From: Roseateles terrae
Lineage (GTDB): Bacteria > Pseudomonadota > Gammaproteobacteria > Burkholderiales > Burkholderiaceae_C
NCBI RefSeq assembly: GCF_014192155.1
Contig: NZ_JACHXO010000002.1
Coordinates: 62,001 to 126,000, forward strand
Direction of reading: 5' to 3'
DNA: 64,000 nt
Position numbers and translations under genes: made by a program. Shown piece by piece: positions 1-8,590 of the stretch. The stretch's first letter is position 1. Every line of letters starts with the position of its first letter. The notes beneath the pieces were generated by a model. The model was not told where the DNA came from and did not search any database. It saw nothing but the letters and a program-made list of their open reading frames with translations.

Positions 1-241
1 GGGCCTCACCGTCCCGGGCGCTGATGTACTGGCCGCTCTTGTTCTTCGGGTGCCCGGCCGGCGCCGGCTTCCCGTTCAGCGTCGCGATGCCCTTGGCCAG
101 CTGATCCGCCGGATAGAGCATGCCGTTCATGACGATGTCGTCCACGGCCCCGCACACGCCCTTGATCAAGTACTTCCCGCCGTCCTTGCTCACCGCAGAG
201 GCGTTGACCGCGGTGAGGATGCGAATGAGCTTCTTTGCCAT
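1..241 (-). CDS. Phage head-region protein, N-terminal part (cut by window edge)
   Basis: The first 80 residues are present (start MAKKLIRIL); the rest lies left of the window. It contains MLYPADQLAKGIATLNGKPA followed by GHP, the type of motif seen in DUF2213-like phage proteins and prohead proteases, where a YP...L..L.GKPv..gHP stretch is typical. It would follow the Mu-F head protein in the leftward head operon, separated from it by two counter-strand genes. A capsid maturation or scaffold role is an inference from that motif and from position after terminase and portal. The start ATG is the only good one in frame. Confidence 0.7.
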   Translation of the reverse strand, partial: MAKKLIRILTAVNASAVSKDGGKYLIKGVCGAVDDIVMNGMLYPADQLAKGIATLNGKPAPAGHPKNKSGQYISARDGEA

Positions 242-330
242 GCGTGTGCATGCTAGGAAGGGCCGGTCACTAGCTCGGCGGAACGTGTGTGAGCGGCCGG
301 GTTAGGATCAGGCGCTGGAGGGAAAACAAC

Positions 331-1041
331 ATGCCTGCGACTCAGACGTTTGGCCCAGAAATGGGGATCCTGGATCTCATTGCTTCAGTTACGGGGTCGC
401 TTGCTTGGCCCGGGCTTATCGGCTTTGCCATTTACACATACCGCAAGCCCATCACCCGACTGCTGGTGGGAACATCGCGCATGATCCGCCGGATGAACTC
501 CGTGAAGTGGGGTGAGTTCGAGATGGCCAATAGAGCCTTCCAGGAGGCGAAAGAGGCGGTTCAAGAAAAGGCAGATGTTGTGGAGGAGCAGATCAGTGAA
601 GCTCGGCCGGATGAAGTCGCTTCCCTCGTACGAGAATTGACTGAACTTAAATTGCAGGCGGCTCGCATTGAAGCCGCCCAGTCAGCTCTGACTACTGCCA
701 AAAGCGTTCCCTCCAATGAGGCATCTGGCGATGACGCACGCCAAACCTCAGCGAGACAACACAATGATCTGCATGCTCAGACTGGAAGATATATTCGGAC
801 AATGGTGACCGCACTCGATGGTCCTCAGCGGGTGCTCGGCATGGCGGTCGAAGACCTGAAGCTGGCGATTACTGCCCTGCTCGACGACCTGGATATGGGC
901 AAAGCCATGGATTTGCAAGCCGCCGGCCTACTTGACGAGGAGTTCCGACCCACTCCTCGCCTCTTCACGCGTACTCGGGCCATTGCTCAGATAATGAGAA
1001 GCCGGCAGCGCTCGGGGAGCCCAGCCGTAGACAAGCAGTGA
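331..1041 (+). CDS. Membrane-anchored coiled-coil protein, prophage cargo (unknown function)
   Basis: 236 residues. The start is set by a strong GGAGGG site 7 nt upstream of the ATG; an upstream in-frame GTG/ATG extension (from 289) lacks such a site. Residues about 12-34 form one hydrophobic, membrane-spanning stretch followed by basic residues (YRKPITRLL), and residues about 60-125 are rich in E, A, K and R and probably coiled coil. No enzymatic motif is visible. The gene lies on the strand opposite to the head genes and its codon use is AT-richer than that of its neighbours, as expected of a moron acquired separately. It is followed by a second plus-strand membrane protein gene. A role in superinfection exclusion or host interaction is only inferred. 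Confidence 0.8.
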   Translation: MPATQTFGPEMGILDLIASVTGSLAWPGLIGFAIYTYRKPITRLLVGTSRMIRRMNSVKWGEFEMANRAFQEAKEAVQEKADVVEEQISEARPDEVASLVRELTELKLQAARIEAAQSALTTAKSVPSNEASGDDARQTSARQHNDLHAQTGRYIRTMVTALDGPQRVLGMAVEDLKLAITALLDDLDMGKAMDLQAAGLLDEEFRPTPRLFTRTRAIAQIMRSRQRSGSPAVDKQ

Positions 1042-1292
1042 TTTATAGGCTCACGAGGCTTACTTACTCGCTGCGCGCGCGACGCGGTGCTTCGAAGGTG
1101 TGAGGGCGTTACTGTGGTGCTGTTCTGTGCCGCCCCTTGGGCCGACTGGGGCCTGGGGGAGGTCTCATGTTTCACACCAGCGGTCAGGGAGCTCGCCCTC
1201 ACCTTTCCAAATATTAGGGAGGCCACCTACAAAGGCCTGCAATGGTTGCTCGCCTGCCGATGCATACCGATGTCACTCACACTCTCACAACG

Positions 1293-1859
1293 ATGAACCC
1301 AGACATAAGACTTCTTGCCAAAGAGCGTCCATTGGGCGAGCGCACAGCTCAGGAGCGAAGAAACCTCGTGATCGCCTCAGCGGCGGGACTTGCGCTGAAT
1401 GCCGGAAGCGCCGGTGAGCTTCTTGGGTTCTCACACCCCTCGGGTGATCCTGCGCTCGCAAAGGGCGCCTTTTGCATAGCAGTTACCTACCTCCTGATTA
1501 TGTTTTTGGCGGGATTTGTGAAGGACTGGATGCATTGGAAAACCGCCAAAACGATTGTGGACTTCACGATCGCGACTGACGAATTCAGAAACCGGTTCAC
1601 CGAGTTGAAGAATGTTGCACAGAGCGAGCCGGCTGCCATACCGGGTGTTCTCTTCGTGCCTTTGCAAATCATGAATGAGGCGTGCGACCTCTTGGATACG
1701 GAACAGCAGAAGGCCGTCACAAGCACAAAGCATCTGGCTCGATTCGAACTTGTCCGCCTATATCTGCTGGACTTTTTTCTCCCGGTTGTCCTTGGAGTAA
1801 CCGCTCTTTGTCGGCTCGGTGAGTTCGTCCCAAAATTCATTGCCACCGCGCTTAGCTAG
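1293..1859 (+). CDS. Multi-pass membrane protein, prophage cargo (unknown function)
   Basis: 188 residues from the ATG at 1293; in-frame alternatives at 1242 and 1260 would add 17 or 11 residues, and none has a clear ribosome site. Hydrophobic segments are seen near residues 23-41, 55-76 (AVTYLLIMFLAGFV) and 155-178 (YLLDFFLPVVLGV), so a 2-3 helix membrane protein is likely. A soluble helical stretch lies between them. It is the second gene of a plus-strand pair (with 331-1041) placed between the Mu-F-type head gene and the next head gene, both of which are on the minus strand. It ends 14 bp from the convergent head gene. Function is not recognised. Confidence 0.7.
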   Translation: MNPDIRLLAKERPLGERTAQERRNLVIASAAGLALNAGSAGELLGFSHPSGDPALAKGAFCIAVTYLLIMFLAGFVKDWMHWKTAKTIVDFTIATDEFRNRFTELKNVAQSEPAAIPGVLFVPLQIMNEACDLLDTEQQKAVTSTKHLARFELVRLYLLDFFLPVVLGVTALCRLGEFVPKFIATALS

Positions 1860-1872
1860 GCTGGCATGACGA

Positions 1873-2787
1873 CTATTGCGTCGGCCGCCAATCCTTCTTC
1901 TCCTTCGCCATTGCCGCCTTGAGCGTGTCGGAGAGAAGTGGCTTGTCGTCGTCATCCAGCAGGCACTCAGTCTGGCTGCAGTGACAGCTATACCGGTTGC
2001 CGTTCTTGGCGTAGAACTCCCGGCATTCCTTCGAGGTGTAGACCTGCCCGTGCCGGGCTGCGTGCGTGGCGCGGGTGGTCGGCAGAAGGGCTGAGGTCCA
2101 CAACAGGCCGATGTTCAGCCCGAACTCCGCCTCCGCTTGATCCCGCTCGGCCCACCGGGCTTGGCGCAGCGCGTCGGTGATGTCGGTCTGGGCGAAGGCC
2201 TTGGCCTTGCTGGCGCTGACGTCCAGGCGGTCACGGATCAGCGTCTTGACCTCCTTCGGGTTGCGGCCGTCCGCCACCGCGCTGCCGATGATCTGCGCCA
2301 GCTCAGCCCGGACCTGTGCGCCCTGCCCCGTCCAGTGCTCATAGCTCTTGACTTGCGCCAGCCCAACCCGGTTGCGGTAAGGCTCGCTCCGGACGATGGT
2401 GGCCAGGCTGCGCGATGCGGCGTAGGCCTCAGACAGGCGCGTGAGGTTGGCCGCCGACTGTGCGGCGCCTGTCTGGGATGCGTCCGACACATAGGGCGAC
2501 CACCAAAACGAGTGCGCCGCCTCCCGGCCGCTGGCGATCCAGTAATCCAGGGCCGCCTGCAGCTCGCCATTGAGCGCTGTCAGCTCCTCAGGGGTCAGGC
2601 CATACAGCACCGCCGACGCTTCATTGACGGAGTAGGTCCGGATGCCGTCGAACAGCTGCAGCACCCGCTCAGTCAGGCCGGCGAAGCGCCGCGAGATCTC
2701 CGCGCGGGCCCGGCGGATGATGGGGACCGTCCCGGTGCGCTCCTGGCGCGTCCCCGGGATGATCGGATTGCGGATGGGCCGCCTCAC
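1873..2787 (-). CDS. Phage minor head protein, Mu gpF / SPP1 gp7 family
   Basis: 304 residues, GTG start overlapping the portal stop (GTGA). The C-terminal half carries the usual signature of Mu-F-like head morphogenesis proteins: a helical region with AKAFAQTDITDALRQARW, then the TRATHAARHGQ block (residues about 238-248) and a Cys/His cluster (ECREF...RYSCHCSQTEC). These proteins sit with the portal in the procapsid and act in head assembly or ejection. The position directly after the portal gene is the standard order terL-portal-Mu-F. It is complete and of normal length. Confidence 0.88.
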   Translation of the reverse strand: MRRPIRNPIIPGTRQERTGTVPIIRRARAEISRRFAGLTERVLQLFDGIRTYSVNEASAVLYGLTPEELTALNGELQAALDYWIASGREAAHSFWWSPYVSDASQTGAAQSAANLTRLSEAYAASRSLATIVRSEPYRNRVGLAQVKSYEHWTGQGAQVRAELAQIIGSAVADGRNPKEVKTLIRDRLDVSASKAKAFAQTDITDALRQARWAERDQAEAEFGLNIGLLWTSALLPTTRATHAARHGQVYTSKECREFYAKNGNRYSCHCSQTECLLDDDDKPLLSDTLKAAMAKEKKDWRPTQ

Positions 2788-4229
2788 TTCTTCGCCTGCG
2801 ACTTCGCCTTGGGATCAGCGGGCGGTTTCTTCGCGGCGGTCGGGTCCGCATTGGGATCGGCGGCCGGGTCCGCCGGCGGCGTGTCCTCCTTGAACTCGTC
2901 GCCCGCCCCGGCCGCGCGTTCCTCAAAGCCCCCCACTTTCCGGATCTCGTTCAGGTCGAAGATCGGCTCCAGGGAGCCACCGTCATAGGCCGTCTTGTTG
3001 GCAGTCACCATCTTGACCGCATTGTCCAGGCGCTGCTCATCGCTGGGGGCGCCGAGGTCGGGCCACTCGATCTCAAACTCACCTGCCTCGATGATCCCGC
3101 AGGCCTGCATGCGCTGGACAAACTCCGTCAACATCGGGGTGAGGGTGTTGAGCTGGCGGCCCACCGCCCGTGCGATGTAGTCCTTCTGGTCCTCGTCACT
3201 GGCCAGGCGGCCGGTCTGCTGGCCGAAGAGCACCGTGAACGGCAGGCCCACCGAGGCCGCAAACTCATTGGCGGCGATGGTCCACTGTGGCGACAGGTCG
3301 GAGGCCTGGGTCTGGAGCGTGGTGGCCTCTCCGCCCTGCAGCACCATGCTGCTGTCCTGATTGCTGTTCAGGGCCTTTGTCTGGTCCTCAATGACCGACT
3401 TCACGGACCGCTCGGTCGGACTGCCGTCAGGGTTGGACGTGATGGTGGTCGGGCTTGCTTGGGCATCGAACTTGACCACGATGGTTCGGGCAGCGTTCTT
3501 GAGTGCCGACTCAGCGCCACCACCGCGCAGCTTCTCCAGGTCCACCAGCGCGTTGAAGCCAGCCTTCAGCAGCGGCACGCCCTCGAAGAAGTCGTCACCG
3601 TCTGCTCCCTCGGCCAGGATCTGGACCCGCGATGGGTGCACATCGGCCCACATCTCAGGCTTGCCCTGGTTGTCGCCGCTCAGGGATTCACCCCGGGCCC
3701 GGTACTGGAACATGGCCGGCTTGCCGTAGGTGTCTGGGTCGTTTTGGTCCGAATGCCAGCTCGTGACCTTGATCTGGTCCTCATAGAGGGGGATCAGGTC
3801 CTTGAGTGCATCGCCCTTTGACAGTGGCTCACTCAGCGGCCGACCGTCCGCGACCCGATAGATCAATGCCGCGAAGCGCCCCACAAGGTTGCGCCGGTCC
3901 AATCCCATGAGCTTCTGCCAGCCGTTGATTGGCTTGAGCAGCGCAGTGATTGCCTCTTCCCAGGGCGTGGCCTTGTCCGCCTCAGGTTGCTTGATGCGTG
4001 GCAGCCGCTCCCAGCACTTGCCGAGGATCTTGTGCACCGCGCCGTGTGCCGGGCCGCCTCGCTCGTAGGCCTGCCGGTAGTCCCGGAAGCACAGGTCGGT
4101 CTTGTAGCCGTACTGGCGCCACGCGTCCGGGCGCTTTGCGTCCAGCGAGCCCGCAAACTCCGAGAGGAAGTCATTGCGGGCCCGGGCGATCTGGGTCAGC
4201 TCGTAGGTGTTGGTGATGAGGTCGGCCAT
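2784..4229 (-). CDS. Phage portal protein (DUF1073-like)
   Basis: 481 residues from the ATG at 4229. A TTG at 4271 would add 14 residues; neither start has a good ribosome site, and an AAGGAG at 4263-4268 is not correctly placed for either. The sequence matches the general layout of DUF1073/portal proteins: an N-terminal helical part, a central beta-rich part (residues about 190-260 with DVHPSRVQIL), a long helix with a TTLQTQASDLSPQWTIAANE stretch, and a disordered Pro/Ala/Asp/Lys-rich tail. The dodecameric portal forms the DNA gate in the capsid and docks terminase. It is flanked by the Mu-F-type gene and, past a small counter-strand gene, by terL. Confidence 0.88.
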   Translation of the reverse strand: MADLITNTYELTQIARARNDFLSEFAGSLDAKRPDAWRQYGYKTDLCFRDYRQAYERGGPAHGAVHKILGKCWERLPRIKQPEADKATPWEEAITALLKPINGWQKLMGLDRRNLVGRFAALIYRVADGRPLSEPLSKGDALKDLIPLYEDQIKVTSWHSDQNDPDTYGKPAMFQYRARGESLSGDNQGKPEMWADVHPSRVQILAEGADGDDFFEGVPLLKAGFNALVDLEKLRGGGAESALKNAARTIVVKFDAQASPTTITSNPDGSPTERSVKSVIEDQTKALNSNQDSSMVLQGGEATTLQTQASDLSPQWTIAANEFAASVGLPFTVLFGQQTGRLASDEDQKDYIARAVGRQLNTLTPMLTEFVQRMQACGIIEAGEFEIEWPDLGAPSDEQRLDNAVKMVTANKTAYDGGSLEPIFDLNEIRKVGGFEERAAGAGDEFKEDTPPADPAADPNADPTAAKKPPADPKAKSQAKK

Positions 4230-4287
4230 GGGCCGGGATGCTAGGTAGGCATAAACTTCCAACTCCTTCAAACCAAAAGGGATGGAA

Positions 4288-4470
4288 ATGGAAATGCGCG
4301 AGATTCAAGCTGTCGAAAAGGTGGCTGGCGAAGGTCGGGCCAATGCTTATCTGCAGGCTGGTTGGGTTCTCCTGAACACGGCCACCGAACGCGATGGGGA
4401 ATCCACATACTTTGTTTACAGCTTGGGCTGGCCCAACGATCTTCCTCCGCAGGTGCCAAAAGACATCTGA
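4288..4470 (+). CDS. Small conserved-looking protein between portal and terL (unknown)
   Basis: 60 residues from the ATG at 4288, with AAAAGG 7 nt upstream; in-frame ATGs also exist at 4282 and 4294. The sequence (ANAYLQAGWVLLNTA, then YFVYSLGWP) looks like a small globular protein of a kind often found in phages and plasmids of Pseudomonadota. It lies on the strand opposite to portal and terL and fills the whole 250-bp gap between them. This suggests an independently transcribed moron. No function is known to me. Confidence 0.55.
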   Translation: MEMREIQAVEKVAGEGRANAYLQAGWVLLNTATERDGESTYFVYSLGWPNDLPPQVPKDI

Positions 4471-4478
4471 TCCGGCCC

Positions 4479-5897
4479 CTAGACGAAAACACCAACGGTC
4501 GGATGCAGCATCCCATTGAAGGCCCGGGCAGCTGCATCGACTTGGTCGTCAAAGTTGCCGTTCGGGAACAGGCGGCACTCGTCCTTGAAGGCTTCGTTCC
4601 AGGCGCCCTTCAGCATCACCACATTCCCCGCGTTCACCTGGCTGGCCAGCGGCGTTGCGCGCACGACCTTGTCGCCCGACTCAGGTGAGAAGTGCACGTT
4701 GTGCCCGGCGAGCAGCGTGGCGAAGGCCTGGACCTGCGACTTACCGGCCTGGCCCGGGTCCTGAGGGATGCTTTGCTTCAGCAGCATGCCGTCATTGCGG
4801 GCGGTGGTCTTGATCAGCGCATCACGGGCCGCCGTGGTGAACTGCTCGCGCACCATGTGGGCGATCAGATACCGGCCATCCTGCAGGCGGCCCAGCTTGG
4901 CGCCGGCCGTGTAGTCGCCGCCGGCGCTGGCGCCCAGGTCCCAGCCGCGGCACCACTCCACCACCTTCCCTGGAATGGCATCCACGATCTCGATCATGTC
5001 GGGCTTGATGACGCCACCGTCCGGAGGGCTGGGGCGTTGCCGGTACTGCCCGGCGAACACGTAGGGCTTCGCCTTCTCCATGCGCCGCAGATCCTCGGCG
5101 CTGTGCTTCTCAGGCCATAGGGGCGTGCCATCGTCGTTCCACGCGGAGAGGCACAGGTGCTCCCACACCTCACCGTTGCCACCTTCCACGGGCGGGCCTG
5201 TCATGTCACGGCCTCGGTCGCCCAGCAGCCAGCCGGCCAAGTCCGACTCGTGCAGGCGCTGCATGATCACGATGATCGGAGTGCGGGGATCGTTGACCCG
5301 GCTTTCCAGGGTGTTCTTGAACCACTCAATCACGCCGCCGCGCACCGTGTCGCTGTTCGCCTCGTCCGCCTTGTGCGGGTCATCGATGACGATCGCCCCA
5401 CTGAACTCGTCGCGGATCTTGCCGGCTCCGAAGCCAGTGATCGTGCCGCCGGAGCCTGTGGCATACATCACCCCGCCCTCGGTGGTCTTCCAGTGGTGTC
5501 CGGCATCGCTGGCCAGCTCAGTGCCTGGGAAGATCTCCCGATAGGCTTCATGCTGGATCAGGTTGCGGATCTGGGTGGAGTTGTTGACCGCCAGCGGCGT
5601 GCTGTAGCTGGTGTGGATGAACTCGCAGTCCGGGTGTCGGCCGAAGGACCAGGCGATGAACTTCACCACCGCCAGCTCGGTCTTCGAATACCGGGGCGGG
5701 ATGTTGATCACCAGGCGCTTCGTTTCCCCGCGATAGACCTTCATCAGGGCGTCGCAGATCAGCTGATGATGGCGCGCGCGCTGCCACCGGAAGCCCTTGC
5801 GCTCCAGAAACATCCACCGCGAGAACTCGTAGAGGTCTTCTCGGGCCCACCCGGCGGCGGCAAGGCGCTTTGCTGGGTCAGTAATCCTCGCGGACAC
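4479..5897 (-). CDS. terL: Terminase large subunit
   Basis: 472 residues. The GTG start has GGAGGT 5 nt upstream and overlaps the end of the small subunit gene by 20 bp. The packaging ATPase shows a Walker A variant NIPPRYSKTE (residues 65-74) and Walker B AIVIDDP (168-174). The C-terminal RNase-H-like nuclease shows RGWDLGAS (317-324) with a following GDYTAG, and a late DDQVDA acidic cluster. The enzyme cuts concatemeric phage DNA and pumps it into the prohead through the portal. Length is typical for the family. Confidence 0.95.
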   Translation of the reverse strand: MSARITDPAKRLAAAGWAREDLYEFSRWMFLERKGFRWQRARHHQLICDALMKVYRGETKRLVINIPPRYSKTELAVVKFIAWSFGRHPDCEFIHTSYSTPLAVNNSTQIRNLIQHEAYREIFPGTELASDAGHHWKTTEGGVMYATGSGGTITGFGAGKIRDEFSGAIVIDDPHKADEANSDTVRGGVIEWFKNTLESRVNDPRTPIIVIMQRLHESDLAGWLLGDRGRDMTGPPVEGGNGEVWEHLCLSAWNDDGTPLWPEKHSAEDLRRMEKAKPYVFAGQYRQRPSPPDGGVIKPDMIEIVDAIPGKVVEWCRGWDLGASAGGDYTAGAKLGRLQDGRYLIAHMVREQFTTAARDALIKTTARNDGMLLKQSIPQDPGQAGKSQVQAFATLLAGHNVHFSPESGDKVVRATPLASQVNAGNVVMLKGAWNEAFKDECRLFPNGNFDDQVDAAARAFNGMLHPTVGVFV

Positions 5898-6345
5898 GCC
5901 GCACCTCCGCGGCCACCTGCTCCGGGGTCACGGCCTGCTGCTGGATGGGCCCGCCATCCTTGCCGGTGATCTCCCGGCGGTTCGTGAAGACCCCGCCCGA
6001 CTCCTTGGCGGCCTGCTCCAGGATCTGGAGGACCATGGCCGAATTCCCCTGCTTCTCGGCCTTGTCCAGCGCCCGCTGCAGGACCCTCAGGCGGTAAACC
6101 TGGCGGGCCACTGGCACCACGGCCGCATCCTTGAGGAACTTCTCCCTCGTTTCATCAAAAAGCGCCACCAGCTTCTTCGCTACCCCCTTGCTGCTGGCCT
6201 TGGTGTGGTCGTAGCTCTCCACCTGCTGTCGGGAAACGGTCAGGCCGTACTGCTCCTTGACGGCCTGAGCCACCGTCGAAGGAGAGTCAAAGCACGCAAG
6301 TGCTTGAACGATAAAGACTTTCACGTCTTCGGAAAGGGTAGCCAT
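5878..6345 (-). CDS. terS: Terminase small subunit, DUF2280 type
   Basis: 155 residues from the ATG at 6345 (MATLSEDVKV). The first 60 residues are a clear DUF2280 sequence (VKVFIVQALACFDSPSTVA, SRQQVESYD), an HTH-bearing family used as the DNA-recognition subunit of terminase. An in-frame TTG extension to 6384 exists but the domain starts at the ATG. The C-terminal part is helical and charged, with a QAVTPEQVAAEVRRV tail that probably contacts TerL. It is followed by terL with a 20-bp overlap and preceded by a metallopeptidase gene. Confidence 0.9.
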   Translation of the reverse strand: MATLSEDVKVFIVQALACFDSPSTVAQAVKEQYGLTVSRQQVESYDHTKASSKGVAKKLVALFDETREKFLKDAAVVPVARQVYRLRVLQRALDKAEKQGNSAMVLQILEQAAKESGGVFTNRREITGKDGGPIQQQAVTPEQVAAEVRRVREDY

Positions 6346-6376
6346 CAGGTTACTTTCTGTCGGGGCCGGGTCTTGG

Positions 6377-7021
6377 TCATGCAACCCTCATGAGGCAGGT
6401 TCCGCACGCGCCAGCAATCTCACGCTCTCCGACCTCGGGGGCGGATCGGGCTGCGGCTGCCAGCTGGGCGAGTGCACCACCAGGGTCCCCGACGCCATAC
6501 CGGCGGACAACTCCAACGAACTCCTCCACGTCGTGGCCGGTGATCTCGATCTTGGGCTCCCCGTCCTTGGTGAATGCTGGGGAGCCGAACTCGTCTCGCT
6601 TCTGGGCGATGTGATAGAGCTCGTGCTCCACGAGCGCACAGAAGGCGGTGTCTGTGCATTGGGCGCTGTAGCCGGCGTCCAGGGTGATCAGGTAATCCGG
6701 CACGCGGCCGAACCAGTCGCGCATCTGCTGCTCTTGCCGGCCCTTCACCCACTGCGATGCACGGAACAGGACCTCCTCAGCGGTGCCGATCACAGCCTTC
6801 CCCTTGGATCGGGATGGTCCACTAGCCCAAAGCACGGCCAGGTCCACGCTCAGGATGTGCTGGTGGTCCGGGTTGTGCAGCTTGCCGGTGTCCTCCAGGA
6901 TCTCCGCCTTCAGCCATTCCAGAACCTCAGGCGCTGGGGCGAAGGTGAGGAACATCTGCTCAAGCAGGTGCTGGGGAGGCGCCGGGCGGCGCTTCTGGCC
7001 TAATTGCGGGCGTCGGCCCAT
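6377..7021 (-). CDS. Putative phage metallopeptidase (HExxH)
   Basis: 214 residues from the ATG at 7021, chosen for its GGGGAG site and because upstream codons overlap the preceding gene. The central motif is CALVEHELYHIAQ, a zincin HExxH with the glutamate-preceded helix, as in the putative phage metallopeptidase family (SprT-like fold). A downstream GHDVEEF may supply the third ligand region. The N-terminus begins GRRPQLGQ and looks DNA-binding or disordered. Such genes are often found beside terminase genes in temperate phages of Pseudomonadota, but their substrate is unknown. It overlaps its upstream neighbour by 22 bp. Confidence 0.85.
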   Translation of the reverse strand: MGRRPQLGQKRRPAPPQHLLEQMFLTFAPAPEVLEWLKAEILEDTGKLHNPDHQHILSVDLAVLWASGPSRSKGKAVIGTAEEVLFRASQWVKGRQEQQMRDWFGRVPDYLITLDAGYSAQCTDTAFCALVEHELYHIAQKRDEFGSPAFTKDGEPKIEITGHDVEEFVGVVRRYGVGDPGGALAQLAAAARSAPEVGEREIAGACGTCLMRVA

Positions 7022-7527
7022 ACCCTGCTCCCCTTCGTCTTGAACTTCTGCTTCGGCGGCTTGGGCGGCTTCTGGCGGGCCCGGCGGGCTTCCTCCTTCA
7101 GGCGCCACTCCTCGGTTTCCTGCACCCGCATGGACAGGTGAACGATCCGGCCGTCCTCTCGGATGATCTGGCGGTGGATCTGCGGGATGGGCTGGTTGGC
7201 GGCGCGGCCGCGGGGCCTGCGGTTGATCACAGCGCAGTTGGCCAGGGCAAATACGCTGGCCGGGCCCAGGCCCTTGGGGATCTTGCAGTCCGCCGCGCTG
7301 ACCACCGTGTGCCGGAAAGGCTCGATCTGGATCTCGTCCAGGTCCTCAGGCTCCAGTTCCAGGCGCGGCAGGATGTCCGGCTGCACATAGACCAGTTCCA
7401 GCTGCACGAACGTGGATTCGTTGGCGGCCTGTTTGACCAGGCGAACCCGCTTCACCGGCGGAGCTATGGGCGCGATAAGGCCACAGAACAGTTCAAGCTG
7501 CTCGGCGGCGGTCATCATTGCTTTCAT
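7000..7527 (-). CDS. Hypothetical phage protein
   Basis: 175 residues, ATG at 7527 with GGGGAGG upstream. The central part (residues about 30-110) is a mixed alpha/beta sequence with no motif that I recognise; the C-terminal 30 residues are very basic (KPPKPPKQKFKTKGSR), suggesting nucleic acid contact. It belongs to the leftward operon and overlaps the metallopeptidase gene. Function unknown. Confidence 0.8.
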   Translation of the reverse strand: MKAMMTAAEQLELFCGLIAPIAPPVKRVRLVKQAANESTFVQLELVYVQPDILPRLELEPEDLDEIQIEPFRHTVVSAADCKIPKGLGPASVFALANCAVINRRPRGRAANQPIPQIHRQIIREDGRIVHLSMRVQETEEWRLKEEARRARQKPPKPPKQKFKTKGSRVWADARN

Positions 7528-7572
7528 CCCTCTGCCTCCCCGCTCCGGTTAGGTGCGCATGGAGCGGGCATG

Positions 7573-7737
7573 CTACGGAGAGGCGTGAAAATCACGGACG
7601 TAGTCGCGTAGGTCCCTCCCCACCTTGGCCGCACCCATGCAGAGGATCGTGGCCAGCCCTATGACCGTCACGGCCAGGATGAACAGTCCTCCCAGGGTCG
7701 CCAGGGCGGCCAGGCCCAGCCAGCCACGGGGCGTCAT
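7573..7737 (-). CDS. Small single-pass membrane protein
   Basis: 54 residues, start ATG overlapping the ninG stop as ATGA. Residues about 7-36 are strongly hydrophobic (LGLAALATLGGLFILAVTVIG) and are followed by a charged C-terminal tail (KVGRDLRDYVRDF). A phage membrane protein of this size could be holin-like or an accessory factor, but it is not placed in a lysis cassette and no endolysin is seen nearby, so no role is assigned. Confidence 0.65.
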   Translation of the reverse strand: MTPRGWLGLAALATLGGLFILAVTVIGLATILCMGAAKVGRDLRDYVRDFHASP

Positions 7738-8411
7738 GCGGCCTCCTGCATGCTGGGATCGTTGGCGGCGCCTTTCTCTAGCGCCCTCGCCTTCAGCCGG
7801 TAGGTGTCGCGGACCTGGCGCAGTTGCTCGCGGGTCCACTTGGTGCTCCCGTTGTTGCACTCCAGCGCCTCCACGCGCCCGGCGCCAATCCGTGCGATCA
7901 GGCCCAGCCGGTAGTCCACCGCCATCCCGGCGCCCCACTGGTTGCACTTCACGCATTGGGCATGGCAGTTGTCTTCGTGGAATCGCAGGTGATCGGCGCT
8001 TCCGGTGCTGCGGTAGTGGCCAGCGTCGCGGCCGGCGTGGAGCTTGGTGAGGTCCGGCGGCGGGGCTCCGCAGGAGATGCAGGGGCGCCCGGCATCGCGC
8101 AGGCGCACCCACCGGTTGAACGCGGCCTGGGCCTCCTTCTTCAGCTGCGGGACGGTCTTCAGGTCCTCCAGCTGCGCGCGGGTTTGCCTGCGGTCCTCAA
8201 GCGCTGCCCGCGCCGCGGCCTTTTCATTGGCCAGGCGGCCCAGCACGGCCGCGCAGTCGGGCCCGCAGGCCTTGTGCGTCATGGACCGGCGCACGAAACG
8301 GTTCTGGCAGCCGGGCGCCTTGCACTTCACCGGCTTCTTCCCGGGCTGCTGGCCAGCCTCAGGCGGCTTGGCCTTGAATGGGGTCCGCTTCATGGGGGCG
8401 CTTCGCTTCAT
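7734..8411 (-). CDS. ninG: NinG-type recombination protein (Rap-like)
   Basis: 225 residues from the ATG at 8411, which has GGTGG upstream; a GTG three codons earlier is also possible. Two cysteine clusters match lambda NinG/Rap: CKAPGCQNRF...CGPDC near residues 30-55, and an HNH-like part PCISCGAPPP...HAGHY-type followed by CHAQCVKCN. In lambda, Rap is a structure-specific endonuclease that resolves recombination intermediates. The gene follows ninB, as in lambdoid nin regions, with a 60-codon gene between. Confidence 0.88.
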   Translation of the reverse strand: MKRSAPMKRTPFKAKPPEAGQQPGKKPVKCKAPGCQNRFVRRSMTHKACGPDCAAVLGRLANEKAAARAALEDRRQTRAQLEDLKTVPQLKKEAQAAFNRWVRLRDAGRPCISCGAPPPDLTKLHAGRDAGHYRSTGSADHLRFHEDNCHAQCVKCNQWGAGMAVDYRLGLIARIGAGRVEALECNNGSTKWTREQLRQVRDTYRLKARALEKGAANDPSMQEAA

Positions 8412-8590
8412 CGGTTCCACCCCGCTTCGGTCTCTGTCGCCTCGTAGTCGGCCACCCAGTCCACCGCCTCAGTGAGGTTCTGGCGCTGGACCTGATCCAT
8501 CGACTTCACGCTCTTCTGCACCTCGCCGGCCTGGCAGCCCAGCAGGCCGGCGGCCAGGCGGGTGCGCTGCTGCTTCTCGGTCTCGGCCAT
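8408..8590 (-). CDS. Small hypothetical phage protein
   Basis: 60 residues, ATG at 8590 in a TGATG overlap with ninB and with GGGAGG upstream. The sequence is hydrophilic and helical (KQQRTRLAAGLLGCQ, NLTEAVDWVADYE) with no motif. Its stop overlaps the ninG start region. It is believable as a gene because of its tight translational coupling on both sides. Confidence 0.65.
   Translation of the reverse strand: MAETEKQQRTRLAAGLLGCQAGEVQKSVKSMDQVQRQNLTEAVDWVADYEATETEAGWNR

Noticed and set aside
6..251. An 81-codon minus-strand frame rich in Arg and Gly
   Set aside because: It is out of frame with the better phage head protein starting at 241 and has the composition of a shadow frame in GC-rich DNA.
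2137..2988. Long plus-strand open frame of 283 codons opposite the Mu-F-type gene and portal end
   Set aside because: It mirrors real minus-strand genes with recognised domains; composition is typical of an antisense frame.
7573..7737. The 54-residue membrane protein as a holin
   Set aside because: It is not next to an endolysin or spanin, and single-helix phage membrane proteins have many roles; left as unknown.
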